A DNA stretch of 64,000 nt, taken from NCBI GenBank assembly GCA_021780075.1, contig JAJXZL010000036.1, forward strand, positions 62,001 through 126,000. The letters run 5' to 3'. This stretch comes from Acidobacteriota bacterium. GTDB taxonomy: Bacteria; Acidobacteriota; Terriglobia; Terriglobales; Acidobacteriaceae. This document shows, in pieces, positions 17,785 through 26,318 of this stretch; the first letter of the stretch is position 1, and each line of letters begins with the position of its first letter. The notes beneath the pieces were generated by a model. The model made no database searches, was not told the origin of the DNA, and was given only the letters and a program-made list of their open reading frames with translations. The position numbers and the translations under genes were made by a program.

Positions 17785-18861
17785 TTACTTTACATAAACA
17801 ACTTGGTCAAGAAAGAACTTTCCGTCTACAGGCTTACCATCCTGCATATAAGGCGTGAAGCTGAGTTGAGACGCTGCGTGCATTGCCTCATCCCCAATTT
17901 CGGCTGACGTCGCAACAATGATCCGCGGATCACGCACACTCCCATTCCTCGCAATAGTGATCTGAAGAAGGGCTTCAGCCTTTTGTCCGGAATGCATCCC
18001 AACTACGGGACGAATAGACGATATATTCGTCTTCATCTTGGGAGGTATGTGTGGATCTTCCGGCCTCAGTTCATGAACAACAACACCTGCAGGATCGGGA
18101 ACCAGCGCCGGGTCCGACGCAGACAATGCATCAATTGTGCTAACCGCGGCTGTGAGAATGCTGCGCTTCCCTTCAGCAACCTGCACCTCACGCGCCAGAA
18201 ATTTACCCTGCATCTTCACCTGGTTATCGAACTCGGTCGCCACCACGCCGAATGAATACTGAGCACGAAGTACATGAAGTATTGGATCAAAACAGTAGAA
18301 TGCAGGAAGTGTTGACAGTCCTCCCTTGAATGAATTTGCCTGTTCGCTCGATACCCCATGATCGTCCACAACGCAAGACAGTTTCAGCGGGCCCGCTTGG
18401 ATCACCGTAGACTTGTACGTCGTCTTTGCCGGAGCTCCAGTGGTCTGATTTTTGTAGGGCGAAAGGGACACCAGCGGCGAAACAAAATCAGAGCGCAATC
18501 CCTCCTCAAATTAGCCGAGCGCATTCCCCATCGCCAGCACCAGGTGCCTGCCGTCAGCCGTGTGCCAGTCCGAATACGTCGCTTTCCTCCGCGTCCACGT
18601 GCTGCGATACACCTGCGGCGAGGCCCACCAGTATTCGTAGGTCCCTTGCTCGCTCGGGTTGCCCTTGTCGTCGTAAAGCTGGTAAGTCGCCTTCAAATGC
18701 CACGGCTTCAGCTCGGGCGAATTGAAGTTATAGAAGGGCTCCGCAGCCGCGAGCAACTTTTGGGGATCATCCGGCAGGCTCTGCGTGGTTCCGGTGGCAG
18801 TCTGGCCTGACGCACCCATCACGGCCGTCAGAAAGAAGGCGGATAACAATAACCATCGCAT
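17785..18861 (-). pseudogene. TonB-C-terminal-like secreted protein with in-frame stop
   Basis: Two same-frame pieces lie end to end. The first (18861 to 18514) has a signal peptide MRWLLLSAFFLTAVMGASGQ and the conserved stretch YDDKGNPSEQGTYEYWW. The second, down to 17785, ends in a TonB-like C-terminus (LLQITIARNGSVRDPRIIVA, QLSFTPYMQDGKPVDGKF). Between them is a single TAA at 18511-18513 and no frameshift: the codons read GGC-TAA-TTT-GAG-GAG. Acidobacterial relatives of this layout run uninterrupted (from memory). The unbroken gene would be about 358 codons. It may be a recent nonsense mutation, a sequencing error or a genuine read-through. Confidence 0.75.
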
Positions 18862-18951
18862 GGTGCAGAAAAGATAACATGGCTGCCCCATGTTTTACCT
18901 GTGCTTTCAGCAGCGGGAAACAAGGCAACAAGCCAGCGCGCAGGAAGCGAT

Positions 18952-20043
18952 TCAGGCAGCGTTGCCTGTCGTAAACCATCGCCTTTGCAGCCGCAGCGCC
19001 ATCTGCACCAGCAGGATGAGCGCAGGCACCTCCACCAGCGGTCCAATCACCGCCGCAAACGCCGCGCCGGAGTTGAGCCCGAAGACAGCGACCGCAACCG
19101 CAATGGCCAGCTCGAAGTTGTTGCTGGCGGCGGTGAAGGAGAGCGTCGCCGACTTCGAGTAGTCCGCGCCAACCTTGCGCCCCATCCAGAAGCTCACAAA
19201 AAACATGGCGACAAAATAGATGAGCAGCGGCACGGCGATGCGCAGCACGTCCAGCGGCAACTGTACAATCAGATTGCCCTTCAAGCTGAACATCACCACA
19301 ATCGTAAACAACAGGGCGGCCAGCGTGAGCGGGCTGATGGCTGGCACAAAGCTCTTCTGATACCACGCACGCCCTTTGGCACGCACCAGCACGAACCTCG
19401 TAATGATGCCCGCCAGGAACGGTATGCCGAGATAAATGAAGACGCTCTCCGCAATCTGGCTCATGCGGATATCCACCACGACGCTGTGAAGCCCGATGAG
19501 CGGGGGCAGCACAGCCAGAAAGAACCACGCATAGACGCTGTAAAAGAGCACCTGAAAGATGCTGTTGAATGCCACCAGCCCGGCGGCATAGTCCGTGTCG
19601 CCTTTGGCCAGCTCGTTCCACACAATCACCATGGCGATGCAGCGCGCGAGGCCGATGAGGATGAGGCCGGTTCTGTACTCCGGGTAGTTGCGCAGAAATA
19701 TGACCGCAAGCGCAAACATCAACAGCGGGCCGATCACCCAGTTCTGCACCAGCGAGAGGCCGAGCACCTTGCGGTTGCGAAAGACCTCGCCCAGCCGCTC
19801 ATATTGCACCTTCGCCAACGGCGGATACATCATCAGAATCAGCCCGACAGCAATCGGAATGTTCGTGGTGCCGCTCTGGAAACGCTGAATGAACGCGGGG
19901 ACCGCGGGCACAAAGCGGCCCAGCGCAACGCCCACCGCCATGGCGAGAAAGATCCAGAGCGTGAGATAGCGGTCGATAAACGAAAGCCGGGAAGCGCGTC
20001 CCGGCAAGGGGGTTGGGCAGCAGATCTCTGCTTCAGGTTGCAT
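18952..20043 (-). CDS. acr3: ACR3-family arsenite efflux permease
   Basis: Encodes 363 aa with about ten transmembrane helices. ACR3 signatures: [17 protein letters not shown], the [19 protein letters not shown] segment, [20 protein letters not shown] with the conserved Cys of the transport site, and the [18 protein letters not shown] helix. It exports As(III) by antiport. SD GGAGAGG lies before the ATG. It is the third gene of arsM-arsC-acr3, 24 bases after arsC, and completes the detoxification route of reduction then efflux. Confidence 0.93.
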   Translation of the reverse strand: MQPEAEICCPTPLPGRASRLSFIDRYLTLWIFLAMAVGVALGRFVPAVPAFIQRFQSGTTNIPIAVGLILMMYPPLAKVQYERLGEVFRNRKVLGLSLVQNWVIGPLLMFALAVIFLRNYPEYRTGLILIGLARCIAMVIVWNELAKGDTDYAAGLVAFNSIFQVLFYSVYAWFFLAVLPPLIGLHSVVVDIRMSQIAESVFIYLGIPFLAGIITRFVLVRAKGRAWYQKSFVPAISPLTLAALLFTIVVMFSLKGNLIVQLPLDVLRIAVPLLIYFVAMFFVSFWMGRKVGADYSKSATLSFTAASNNFELAIAVAVAVFGLNSGAAFAAVIGPLVEVPALILLVQMALRLQRRWFTTGNAA

Positions 20044-20067
20044 TCTGCCTCTCCTGTCTCGAAGTGC

Positions 20068-20589
20068 TTACAGCGGTTCCTGCCCAATGGTGCGCATGCT
20101 CTGCTCGATTGCCATTCTGTCCAGCGACTCAAGCGGCAGGCTCAGAAAGAGTTGCACTCGAGTGCGGATCTGCTGCAAGGTTCGCGCAAATGCTTCGCGT
20201 TTTTCCGCATCACTTCCTTCAACGGCCGCCGGGTCAGGAAATCCCCAGTGAGCTGTAACCGGATGCCCTGGCCACACGGGGCACACTTCGCCCGCCGCGT
20301 TGTCGCACACCGTCACCACAAAATCCATCTGCGGCGCGCCCGGCGCGGCGAACTCGTCCCAGCTTTTGCTGCGCAGTTGCTCCGCCGCGTAGCCAAGTGC
20401 CCGCACCTGTTCAATGGCAAATGGATTTACGCGCCCGCTCGGATGGCTTCCGGCGCTGTACGCCTTGAAACGGTCCGCGCCGAGCGTGTTGAACAGCGCC
20501 TCACCCATGATGCTGCGCGCCGAGTTGCCGGTGCACAGCACGAGGATGTTATACGGTCCTTGCGATGAGACCACGTTGCGCTGCTCCAT
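20068..20589 (-). CDS. arsC: arsenate reductase, low-molecular-weight phosphatase type
   Basis: Encodes 173 aa. The P-loop CTGNSARS (CX5R) is the nucleophile site. YSAGSHPSGRVNP, SKSWDEF, DFVVTVCDNAAGEVCPVWPG with the relay Cys pair, and HWGFPDPAA are those of the thioredoxin-coupled ArsC (Staphylococcus/Bacillus) branch. It reduces As(V) to As(III). Start at 20589: its ATG shares bases with the TGA of arsM (TGATG). Confidence 0.93.
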   Translation of the reverse strand: MEQRNVVSSQGPYNILVLCTGNSARSIMGEALFNTLGADRFKAYSAGSHPSGRVNPFAIEQVRALGYAAEQLRSKSWDEFAAPGAPQMDFVVTVCDNAAGEVCPVWPGHPVTAHWGFPDPAAVEGSDAEKREAFARTLQQIRTRVQLFLSLPLESLDRMAIEQSMRTIGQEPL

Positions 20590-21425
20590 CAGTTGCAGTT
20601 GCACTTCGTACCGCAGCACGGTGCGGCCGGCTTGGTTGCGCGCACGAAGGCGCTCATCAGCTTGCCCTCGGCCAGCGGAGCGATGGCGTCCACATCCACG
20701 CCTGCATCCTGCAGAAAAGTACGCGCGTCTTCCACACTGTACACGCGCGTCGGCTCGACGGCAATGCCAGAGAAGCCCGCCTTCTCCAGCTTGGCCATGT
20801 ACTCCGTCTCTTCCAACGCGCCTGCAATGCAACCTACCCACAGCTCCATACTGCGGCGCACCTCCGCGGGGACTTCTCCGCGCGCAACCACATCGGAGAC
20901 GGCAAAGCGTCCACCTGGCCTGAGCACGCGGAATGCCTCGCGCAGCACACGATCCTTGTCCGCGGAAAGATTGATAACGCAGTTTGAGATCACCACATCC
21001 ACGGATGCATCGGCGAGTGGAATGTGCTCGATTTCGCCCTTGAGGAATTCGACGTTCTCCACCTCGGCCTGCCGTTGATTTTCACGGGCCAGGGCCAGCA
21101 TGTCGTCGGTCATATCCAGCCCGTAGGCTTTGCCGGTCGGCCCCACCCGCCTGGCCGAAAGCAGCACATCGATGCCGCCGCCCGAACCCAGATCCAGCAC
21201 CGTCTCACCCGGCTTCAGCTCAATCAATGCCGTAGGATTGCCGCAGCCCAGCGACGCCAGCACTGCGGTTACCGGCAGGCCGCTCTTCTCGGCCTCGTCG
21301 TACAAATTGGTGGTGATTGGGTCGCAGCAGCTGAACGCCGGATTGCAACACGCAGCGGCGCTGTTCTCTTTCACATGCCGCGCGGCAGCGCCGTATTTTT
21401 CCTGAACCAGTATTTTTGTGTCCAT
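20589..21425 (-). CDS. arsM: arsenite S-adenosylmethionine methyltransferase
   Basis: Encodes 278 aa. Class I methyltransferase core: VLDLGSGGGIDVLLSARRVG (SAM-binding motif I), GLDMTDDMLALA and VISNCVINLSADKDRVL (motif with the conserved As-binding Cys). Further Cys occur in the N-terminal CCNP and CCDP and in the C-terminal CCGTKCNC tail, compatible with As(III) coordination. It methylates arsenite. The ATG at 21425 has GAGGAACTC upstream. First gene of the ars operon, divergent from arsR. Confidence 0.92.
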   Translation of the reverse strand: MDTKILVQEKYGAAARHVKENSAAACCNPAFSCCDPITTNLYDEAEKSGLPVTAVLASLGCGNPTALIELKPGETVLDLGSGGGIDVLLSARRVGPTGKAYGLDMTDDMLALARENQRQAEVENVEFLKGEIEHIPLADASVDVVISNCVINLSADKDRVLREAFRVLRPGGRFAVSDVVARGEVPAEVRRSMELWVGCIAGALEETEYMAKLEKAGFSGIAVEPTRVYSVEDARTFLQDAGVDVDAIAPLAEGKLMSAFVRATKPAAPCCGTKCNCN

Positions 21426-21434
21426 CAAGAGTTC

Positions 21435-21479
21435 CTCATATTCGTCTAAGCAAATATATTGTCCGCGCTCATATTTGTC
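21435..21479. promoter_or_regulatory. candidate ArsR operator: direct repeats
   Basis: CTCATATTCGTC (21435-21446) and CTCATATTTGTC (21468-21479) are direct repeats 33 bp apart, about three helical turns. One overlaps the -35 box, the other lies just downstream of the -10 box. That placement suits ArsR repression; whether ArsR binds them is inference. Confidence 0.5.
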
Positions 21480-21481
21480 AA
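21453..21481 (-). promoter_or_regulatory. sigma-70 promoter of arsM-arsC-acr3
   Basis: On the minus strand: -35 TTGACA (21476-21481), a 17-base spacer, then -10 TATATT (21453-21458). The predicted start of transcription is near 21446, giving a leader of about 20 bases with an SD before arsM. Confidence 0.8.
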
Positions 21482-21526
21482 TCCGTATACAATATCCACG
21501 TGGTCCAAAGATCCCAATCCACCGTC

Positions 21527-21910
21527 ATGGCAACGCTCTTCGCGGCACTGGCCGACACCACCCGGCTGCGCCTTCTGAATCTGATGGCTGGCCGTGAGGT
21601 GTGCGTCTGCTACTTTGTTGATGTTCTGCGACAGAGCCAGCCGAAGATTTCGCGCCACCTCGCCTACCTGCGCAGGGCCGGCATCGTTGTTTCGCGGCGT
21701 GAGGGCAAGTGGATGCACTACCGCATCTGCACGCCTGTCGAGGTTGGCGCGGCCTCAATTCTCACCGCTGCGCTGACTTCACTGCGTGATGACAAGCAGA
21801 TGCAGGCTGATCTGACTCGGCTTGACCGTGCCTGCTGTACGCCGCAGCGCTTGGTGATGCCCCAGGGAGCTCCGCGCCCGGCCCTGCTCCCTTCACTGCG
21901 CGAATCCTAG
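21527..21910 (+). CDS. arsR: ArsR/SmtB-family arsenic-responsive repressor
   Basis: Encodes about 127 aa. A winged-helix domain starts LFAALADTTRLRLLNLMAG, then the inducer-binding CVCYF (CxC) motif, the recognition helix QSQPKISRHLAYLRRAGIV and the wing SRREGKWMHYRI. The metal-site Cys pair suggests release of DNA upon As(III) binding. The start is ambiguous: ATG at 21527 gives the usual family N-terminus, GTG at 21500 would add nine residues, and neither has an SD. Divergent from arsM with a shared control region. Confidence 0.88.
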   Translation: MATLFAALADTTRLRLLNLMAGREVCVCYFVDVLRQSQPKISRHLAYLRRAGIVVSRREGKWMHYRICTPVEVGAASILTAALTSLRDDKQMQADLTRLDRACCTPQRLVMPQGAPRPALLPSLRES

Positions 21911-22008
21911 ATCCATCCTTGACCCGCACCCGCGCAATTCAGATACGCTAGAGCGAGCCGCATGGCGCTCAAGGAAGATGCGCGCCGTTCGCGGAAGGCT
22001 GAGGTTGC

Positions 22009-22281
22009 ATGAAGCGCTGGCTGCAACGGGTGGTTGTGGTAATCGTGGCGTGCTTTGTCGCCGTCTATGTGGGCGATTGGGCTGTCTTCCGGCTACGCGG
22101 TTCGCCCATCTTGAAGATCACCGTCAATCGCTATCTGACCGTTCCGCTCAAAGGCAACAAGCAGGAGTTCGACTATCTTGGCTCGGTAGAGGTGCCCTGC
22201 GCCATCGCGCTGTTCCCGCAAGGCGTGCTGAACCCCTGCTGGCAGGTACGGCGCAATGCCAACCAGAACGTCGAGTTGTAG
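22009..22281 (+). CDS. small membrane-anchored protein, unknown
   Basis: Encodes 90 aa. One N-terminal hydrophobic helix (VVVVIVACFVAVYVGDWAVF) is followed by a roughly 60-residue exposed part with two Cys (VPCAIALFPQG, NPCWQVRRN). GAGG lies upstream of the ATG. I do not recognise the family; it resembles the small conserved hypotheticals of acidobacteria. It stands alone between arsR and the next small gene. Confidence 0.6.
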   Translation: MKRWLQRVVVVIVACFVAVYVGDWAVFRLRGSPILKITVNRYLTVPLKGNKQEFDYLGSVEVPCAIALFPQGVLNPCWQVRRNANQNVEL

Positions 22282-22404
22282 CTTCCCTTCCCGGCTGGAG
22301 CCGATGCCATGGTGCTGCCTCACACAACCGAGTGACGCCGCTCACTTTCCACGCGCCTGTCGTTGAGTACTATCGGTAAATCTTTCGCGCCGGAGGTATG
22401 GAGG

Positions 22405-22599
22405 ATGTACAGTCGCACCCAGAATGACAACGGTACCTTCAATACGCGCTGCCTGTATTGCTTTATGACGGTGGCTTCGGCAGTGGAAACTCCAGAGCAA
22501 CTGGAAGTGGAGGAGGCAGAGCACCTCTGTCCAGAGAAAGCGCTTGCCCACATGCTCGCGCACGACAGGGTTATCGATGCGCTAGCCCATCGGGGCTGA
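22405..22599 (+). CDS. small zinc-ribbon-like conserved protein
   Basis: Encodes 64 aa beginning MYSRTQNDNGTFNTRCLYCF. CLYC plus CPEKALAHML near residue 48, and the YCFMTVASAVETPEQLEVEE core, recall a short family of acidobacterial hypotheticals (recognition from memory). Two or three Cys could hold a metal but no complete four-ligand site is visible. The GGAGG at spacing 8 before ATG 22405 decides the start. A large palindrome follows the stop. Confidence 0.6.
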   Translation: MYSRTQNDNGTFNTRCLYCFMTVASAVETPEQLEVEEAEHLCPEKALAHMLAHDRVIDALAHRG

Positions 22600-22607
22600 G
22601 GTTGCTT

Positions 22608-22650
22608 GCCCGTCCTCAGCAGGCGCAGCCTGCGCCTGCTGAGGACGGGC
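22608..22650. repeat. 43-base near-perfect palindrome
   Basis: The 21-base arm at 22608-22628 is exactly the reverse complement of 22630-22650, with one base between. It follows the stop of the small zinc-ribbon gene by 8 bases. It may work as a terminator hairpin but lacks a U-tract. Confidence 0.75.
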
Positions 22651-22840
22651 CTGGTCGTGGGCAATTTTCCTGCAAAGTTACTCGTCTGAGGCCTTGTTCG
22701 GCCTGCAGGTCTTGTCAAACTTGGCCTTGCCCTCCTCTTTTTACCCATACTCATGTTTCGGTCGAGCATTTCCGGCCGTCCGTGGACACCGATGTCGTCG
22801 GGCATGAGCTTTGCAGCGACGCACAGCTCCCGCAGCTCGT

Positions 22841-23659
22841 CTATTGCAGCCGGGCGACATCCCGAAACTGGTGCGCGACTGCTTCCAGGAATGTCTCGAT
22901 GCTGGCTCCGGCAGGGGGTTCGAGCCCCGATTTTGCCTGCAGAGCATCTGCAATCCGCTGCGCCAGTGCCTGGCGGACGGGCAAGGGCAGGTCGAGCCGG
23001 CGCGCAAAAAATCCCTCAAGCACCTCAAGATCAGAAGGCGACAGTCTGGCCAGACCGGCCGCGTCAAGCGAAAGAGCCGAGTGCGGCTCGGGCAGGGGAG
23101 CGATCTGGGAGAAGGCCGCGGCGGTAAAGGTCCGCGTGCCCATCTCGCCCCACAGCGGAGCCTCTTGTACGCGATCGCGCACAACCAGGGTGCCCGCCGC
23201 CAGATCGCCCAGCCGCTGGTGATGACGGGTCGAAAATACGGCAATGACCCCGACCGCGTAGAAAAAGGGAATCTGATCGATGTAGCGGATGAAGTTGCGC
23301 GCCATGGATTCAAGAAGGCCGATGGCACGCCCGGAGCGCTGGATGACGCGGATTCCCGCGATGCGCTTGCCCGGAGTACGACCGCCCCAGAACGCCTCAA
23401 AAAGGGTGAAGTAGCCCCAGTTAAGCAAAAAGGAAATCAGCACGTAAACGGCCGTAATCCATTGTGCTGAAAGCCTTGAAAATGCACCGATGCCGGGACG
23501 AAGAATCCAGAGGATCAGCGAGAGCGCTGCCATGGCAACCAGCCAGATAAGGGTATCGATCAGCAAGGCAACAAAGCGGCTGCCGATGCCCGCAATCGGC
23601 ATCTCAATCGATACCAGTTCCGGGGTTTCGATGCTAAGCTGATCTGCATTCGAGGCCAT
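22841..23659 (-). CDS. RDD-family membrane protein
   Basis: Encodes about 272 aa. The RDD domain shows SIEMPIAGIGSRFVALLIDT (R and D), two to three helices, the GRTPGKRIAGIRVIQRSG segment and RHHQRLGDLAAGTLVVRD. The roughly 100-residue cytoplasmic tail is Leu/Ala-rich. RDD proteins are linked to ion exchange or to membrane-protein partners. It diverges from a SpoIIM-family gene whose ATG physically overlaps its own ATG (CATG at 23657-23660). ATG 23659 is chosen (GAGAG, spacing about 10); ATG 23668 is possible. Confidence 0.85.
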   Translation of the reverse strand: MASNADQLSIETPELVSIEMPIAGIGSRFVALLIDTLIWLVAMAALSLILWILRPGIGAFSRLSAQWITAVYVLISFLLNWGYFTLFEAFWGGRTPGKRIAGIRVIQRSGRAIGLLESMARNFIRYIDQIPFFYAVGVIAVFSTRHHQRLGDLAAGTLVVRDRVQEAPLWGEMGTRTFTAAAFSQIAPLPEPHSALSLDAAGLARLSPSDLEVLEGFFARRLDLPLPVRQALAQRIADALQAKSGLEPPAGASIETFLEAVAHQFRDVARLQ

Positions 23660-24626
23660 GTCGCACATTCTCTCAAATCAATGGCTGCAGAAGCGACGGC
23701 CCCATTGGGACAGGCTGGCGACGCTGCTTGCACAATCGGACCAGAGCGGTCTTCGCCATCTCTCCCGCGTCGAACTGCAGGAGCTGGCGCTGCTCTACCG
23801 CCAGGTGGCCGCAGACCTCTCCGCGCTGCGCCAGGACGCCACTGCGCGCATCCATGCCGAATACGTGAATCACTTGCTGGCTCGCGCCCACCACATCATC
23901 TATTCTGAACGGAGAACAAGTCCCATCTCTCTTTTGCGCTTTCTTCGCGATGAGTACCCGGCCATTTTTCAGCGCCAATTGCCCTACGTACTGGCCTCAC
24001 TGCTGGTTTCAGTGGCCTGGGGCCTGCTGGGCGCGGTTCTCACCAGCGCCAAGCCGGAATTCATGCGCCATTTCATAGGGCCGGCCATGATCGCCACCAT
24101 GGAGCGTCACGAGATGTGGACGCGCTCCGTGGTCAGTATGGCCCCCATGGCTTCAAGCCACATCATGACCAACAACCTCACGGTGAGCTTTGTAACCTTT
24201 GCCGGCGGCATCGTCTTTGGCCTTGGCACATTCTTCTATCTCTACGTGAACGGCATGATGCTGGGCGTGATTGGCGCGGCCTGTCACCAGTACGGCATGT
24301 CGCTCGCGCTCTGGAGCTTTGTCGCCCCGCATGGTTCGCTGGAGCTGCCCTCAATCCTCATTGCCGGCGCAGCGGGCTTTCGGTTGGGCCACGCCATGCT
24401 CTTCCCCGGCGCTCTGTGTTGGCGGGAGTCAGTAGCCCGCGGCGGCATGGAAGCCACGCGCCTGGTGTCTGGCATCATACCTCTGCTGGTTATTGCCGGC
24501 TGTCTTGAGGGCTTCTTTTCCCCTTCCCATGCGCCCGTGTGGCTCAAGTTCACTGTCGGCAGCCTGCTCTTCACACTGCTGCTCGTATGGCTCTTCCACC
24601 CCGTAAAGCAAGCAGCGAGCGACTGA
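23658..24626 (+). CDS. SpoIIM-family (stage II sporulation protein M-like) membrane protein
   Basis: Encodes 322 aa. A cytoplasmic N-terminal part of about 110 residues (LYRQVAADLSALRQD, HHIIYSE) is followed by about six helices, with the family's MTNNLTVSFVTFAGGIVFGLG and YVNGMMLGVIGAAC and ending ALWSFVAPHGSLELPSILIA. Sporulation itself is not expected here; in non-sporulating phyla the family pairs with RDD proteins. CGAGG before the ATG. The next gene starts 10 bases after its stop. Confidence 0.88.
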   Translation: MSHILSNQWLQKRRPHWDRLATLLAQSDQSGLRHLSRVELQELALLYRQVAADLSALRQDATARIHAEYVNHLLARAHHIIYSERRTSPISLLRFLRDEYPAIFQRQLPYVLASLLVSVAWGLLGAVLTSAKPEFMRHFIGPAMIATMERHEMWTRSVVSMAPMASSHIMTNNLTVSFVTFAGGIVFGLGTFFYLYVNGMMLGVIGAACHQYGMSLALWSFVAPHGSLELPSILIAGAAGFRLGHAMLFPGALCWRESVARGGMEATRLVSGIIPLLVIAGCLEGFFSPSHAPVWLKFTVGSLLFTLLLVWLFHPVKQAASD

Positions 24627-24635
24627 GGCCCGGCA

Positions 24636-25526
24636 ATGAATCCTCACTCCTTCTTCCAACCGGAACTTGTCATCGCGGCGCTGCTGATCCTGGCGCCCAT
24701 GCTGGGCGCAGCCTTCTTTCCCCAGCGCTTCAGGCAGCTGGCGCAAGCGCTGCCGCGGCCTGCGCGCCTTGCTTGCCCGGCACTGCTGAGCGTGCCCTAT
24801 GCGATGGTCGCATCTTCCTTCGGTATCTTTCGTTGGGGATGGATGGCGCTCTACGCATTGCTGCCGATTGCCATTGCGTTGCTCATGATCCAGGCAGCGA
24901 GCGTCGATCCGGAACAGCGCGGCAACTGGCGCGATCTCCTGCTCCTCCTCGTGCTCGGCCTGGCTGTCGATCTGCGATGGCTTGAGCCGGCATGGCCCAC
25001 GGGTCTGGCTGCGCTGGGCAAGATGCTGCTGCTCGATGCGGGCATCTTCGGATTTCTTGCAGTGCGACAGCTCGATGGTGTTGGATTCGACCTGCGCCTG
25101 CGCTTGCGCGATGTGGGCGTGGGGCTGCGCGAATTCTTCTTCTACGCGCCGATTGCCATTCCGCTCGGGCTAAGCCTCGGCTTTCTGCACATGCACGCAT
25201 CGCTGCCCCAGCCGCTGCGCGCTGCCGGCGCATTCCTTTTCACGTTTGTGTTCATCGCCATTCCCGAGGAACTGTTCTTTCGTGGGTGGATGCAGAATCT
25301 GCTTGAGCGGCGCATAGGGCGCGCTCCGGCGCTGCTGCTCACAGCGCTCCTCTTCGGGCTGTCGCATTGGAACAAGCGCACCGCGGGCTTCAACTGGCAA
25401 TATGTCCTGTTGGCCGCGCTGGCTGGCCTCTTCTATGGCAGGGCTTGGCGTGCCCAGCGCCGCGTGGCGGCTTCTGCCATGACACATGCAACGGTCGATA
25501 CGCTGTGGTCGCTCTGGCTCAGGTGA
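24636..25526 (+). CDS. CPBP-family intramembrane protease
   Basis: Encodes 296 aa with about eight hydrophobic helices. The three CPBP (Abi/Rce1) motifs are intact: EELFFRGW (EExxxR), FGLSHWN and HATVDTLW. So it is a plausible glutamate-type intramembrane protease. It is co-directional with spoIIM (gap 9). Its 3' end overlaps the opposing CPBP gene by 94 bases. Confidence 0.88.
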   Translation: MNPHSFFQPELVIAALLILAPMLGAAFFPQRFRQLAQALPRPARLACPALLSVPYAMVASSFGIFRWGWMALYALLPIAIALLMIQAASVDPEQRGNWRDLLLLLVLGLAVDLRWLEPAWPTGLAALGKMLLLDAGIFGFLAVRQLDGVGFDLRLRLRDVGVGLREFFFYAPIAIPLGLSLGFLHMHASLPQPLRAAGAFLFTFVFIAIPEELFFRGWMQNLLERRIGRAPALLLTALLFGLSHWNKRTAGFNWQYVLLAALAGLFYGRAWRAQRRVAASAMTHATVDTLWSLWLR

Positions 25527-26221
25527 AGATGCCGTGGGGCGCGATACATCTCATAGCCAAGACCAACGCGCATGTTGCGTACCACCGGCGCTGGAACCGT
25601 AATCGCGATGCAGATGCCAAAGATCGCGTGCGCCATGGCCAAAGGGTAGATCGTGCGGCAGCGGAGAAACACAAGGCAGGAGATCAGGCCCCACACAAGC
25701 GTCAGCGGTGCCAGTATCGGATTGGGCAGATGCGCTGCTGCAAACATGCCTGCTGCCGCGGATGCTTGCGCGATGCGCCCCGGCAGGAGACGCTGCAGAC
25801 GCAGCAGAAAGTAGCCCTGCAGTAGCAACTGCTGCATCAAGGACCAGACAGCGTAACCCGAGAAGGACAGAGCCCACTGCATGGGCCCATGCGGCTCATG
25901 AAGCGTGTGCAGCCGCACCGCAAGAGCAATCGCGCACGTTGCGATCACCAGCGCTGCGCCCAACACCCACAGCGACCGCCGAAATCCGGCGATGCCAAAA
26001 CCCATCGCCTTCCATCCCGCAAACGAAATGCAAGTGGACAACACAACCCACGCAATCGCAGTCCAATAGAACCAGCGCTGCGCGGGCCGCGGCGTCCAGA
26101 TGACGAGCAGGATGAGACCATAGCAGACGAGGATCTCAACCAGGGCGCGGCCTCGGCGCGCGAATGGACGCTGGGCATCAATGCCCCTGAGCGCTGGGCC
26201 GACATCCTGCTTGGAAAGCAT
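25433..26221 (-). CDS. CPBP-like membrane protein with altered catalytic motif
   Basis: Encodes 262 aa. Hydrophobic helices and the layout match CPBP proteins, but motif 1 reads QQLLLQGYF where the family has EExxxRG. Both acidic residues and the Arg are replaced by Gln. Motif 2 (FAAAHLPNP) and motif 3 (AMAHAIFG) keep their His. Loss of the catalytic Glu suggests a pseudo-enzyme or a changed mechanism. The last ~30 residues lie in the overlap with the convergent CPBP gene, so the tail may be a read-through extension. Both genes of the convergent pair are likely real. Confidence 0.75.
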   Translation of the reverse strand: MLSKQDVGPALRGIDAQRPFARRGRALVEILVCYGLILLVIWTPRPAQRWFYWTAIAWVVLSTCISFAGWKAMGFGIAGFRRSLWVLGAALVIATCAIALAVRLHTLHEPHGPMQWALSFSGYAVWSLMQQLLLQGYFLLRLQRLLPGRIAQASAAAGMFAAAHLPNPILAPLTLVWGLISCLVFLRCRTIYPLAMAHAIFGICIAITVPAPVVRNMRVGLGYEMYRAPRHLHLSQSDHSVSTVACVMAEAATRRWARQALP

Positions 26222-26245
26222 CTTCTACCGCCGCACTAAAGTGAC

Positions 26246-26277
26246 GTTGCGGAGCATCGCGTCCGACGCCCCGCAAC
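26246..26277 (-). terminator. hairpin after the HGSNAT-like gene
   Basis: GTTGCGG (26246-26252) pairs with CCGCAAC (26271-26277), with outer TGAC/GTCA adding to the stem. It lies between two minus-strand genes. No U-tract. Confidence 0.4.
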
Positions 26278-26318
26278 CTGTCACTCAGTAGACCGTGCCA
26301 CCCCCTCCCACGTCACCC

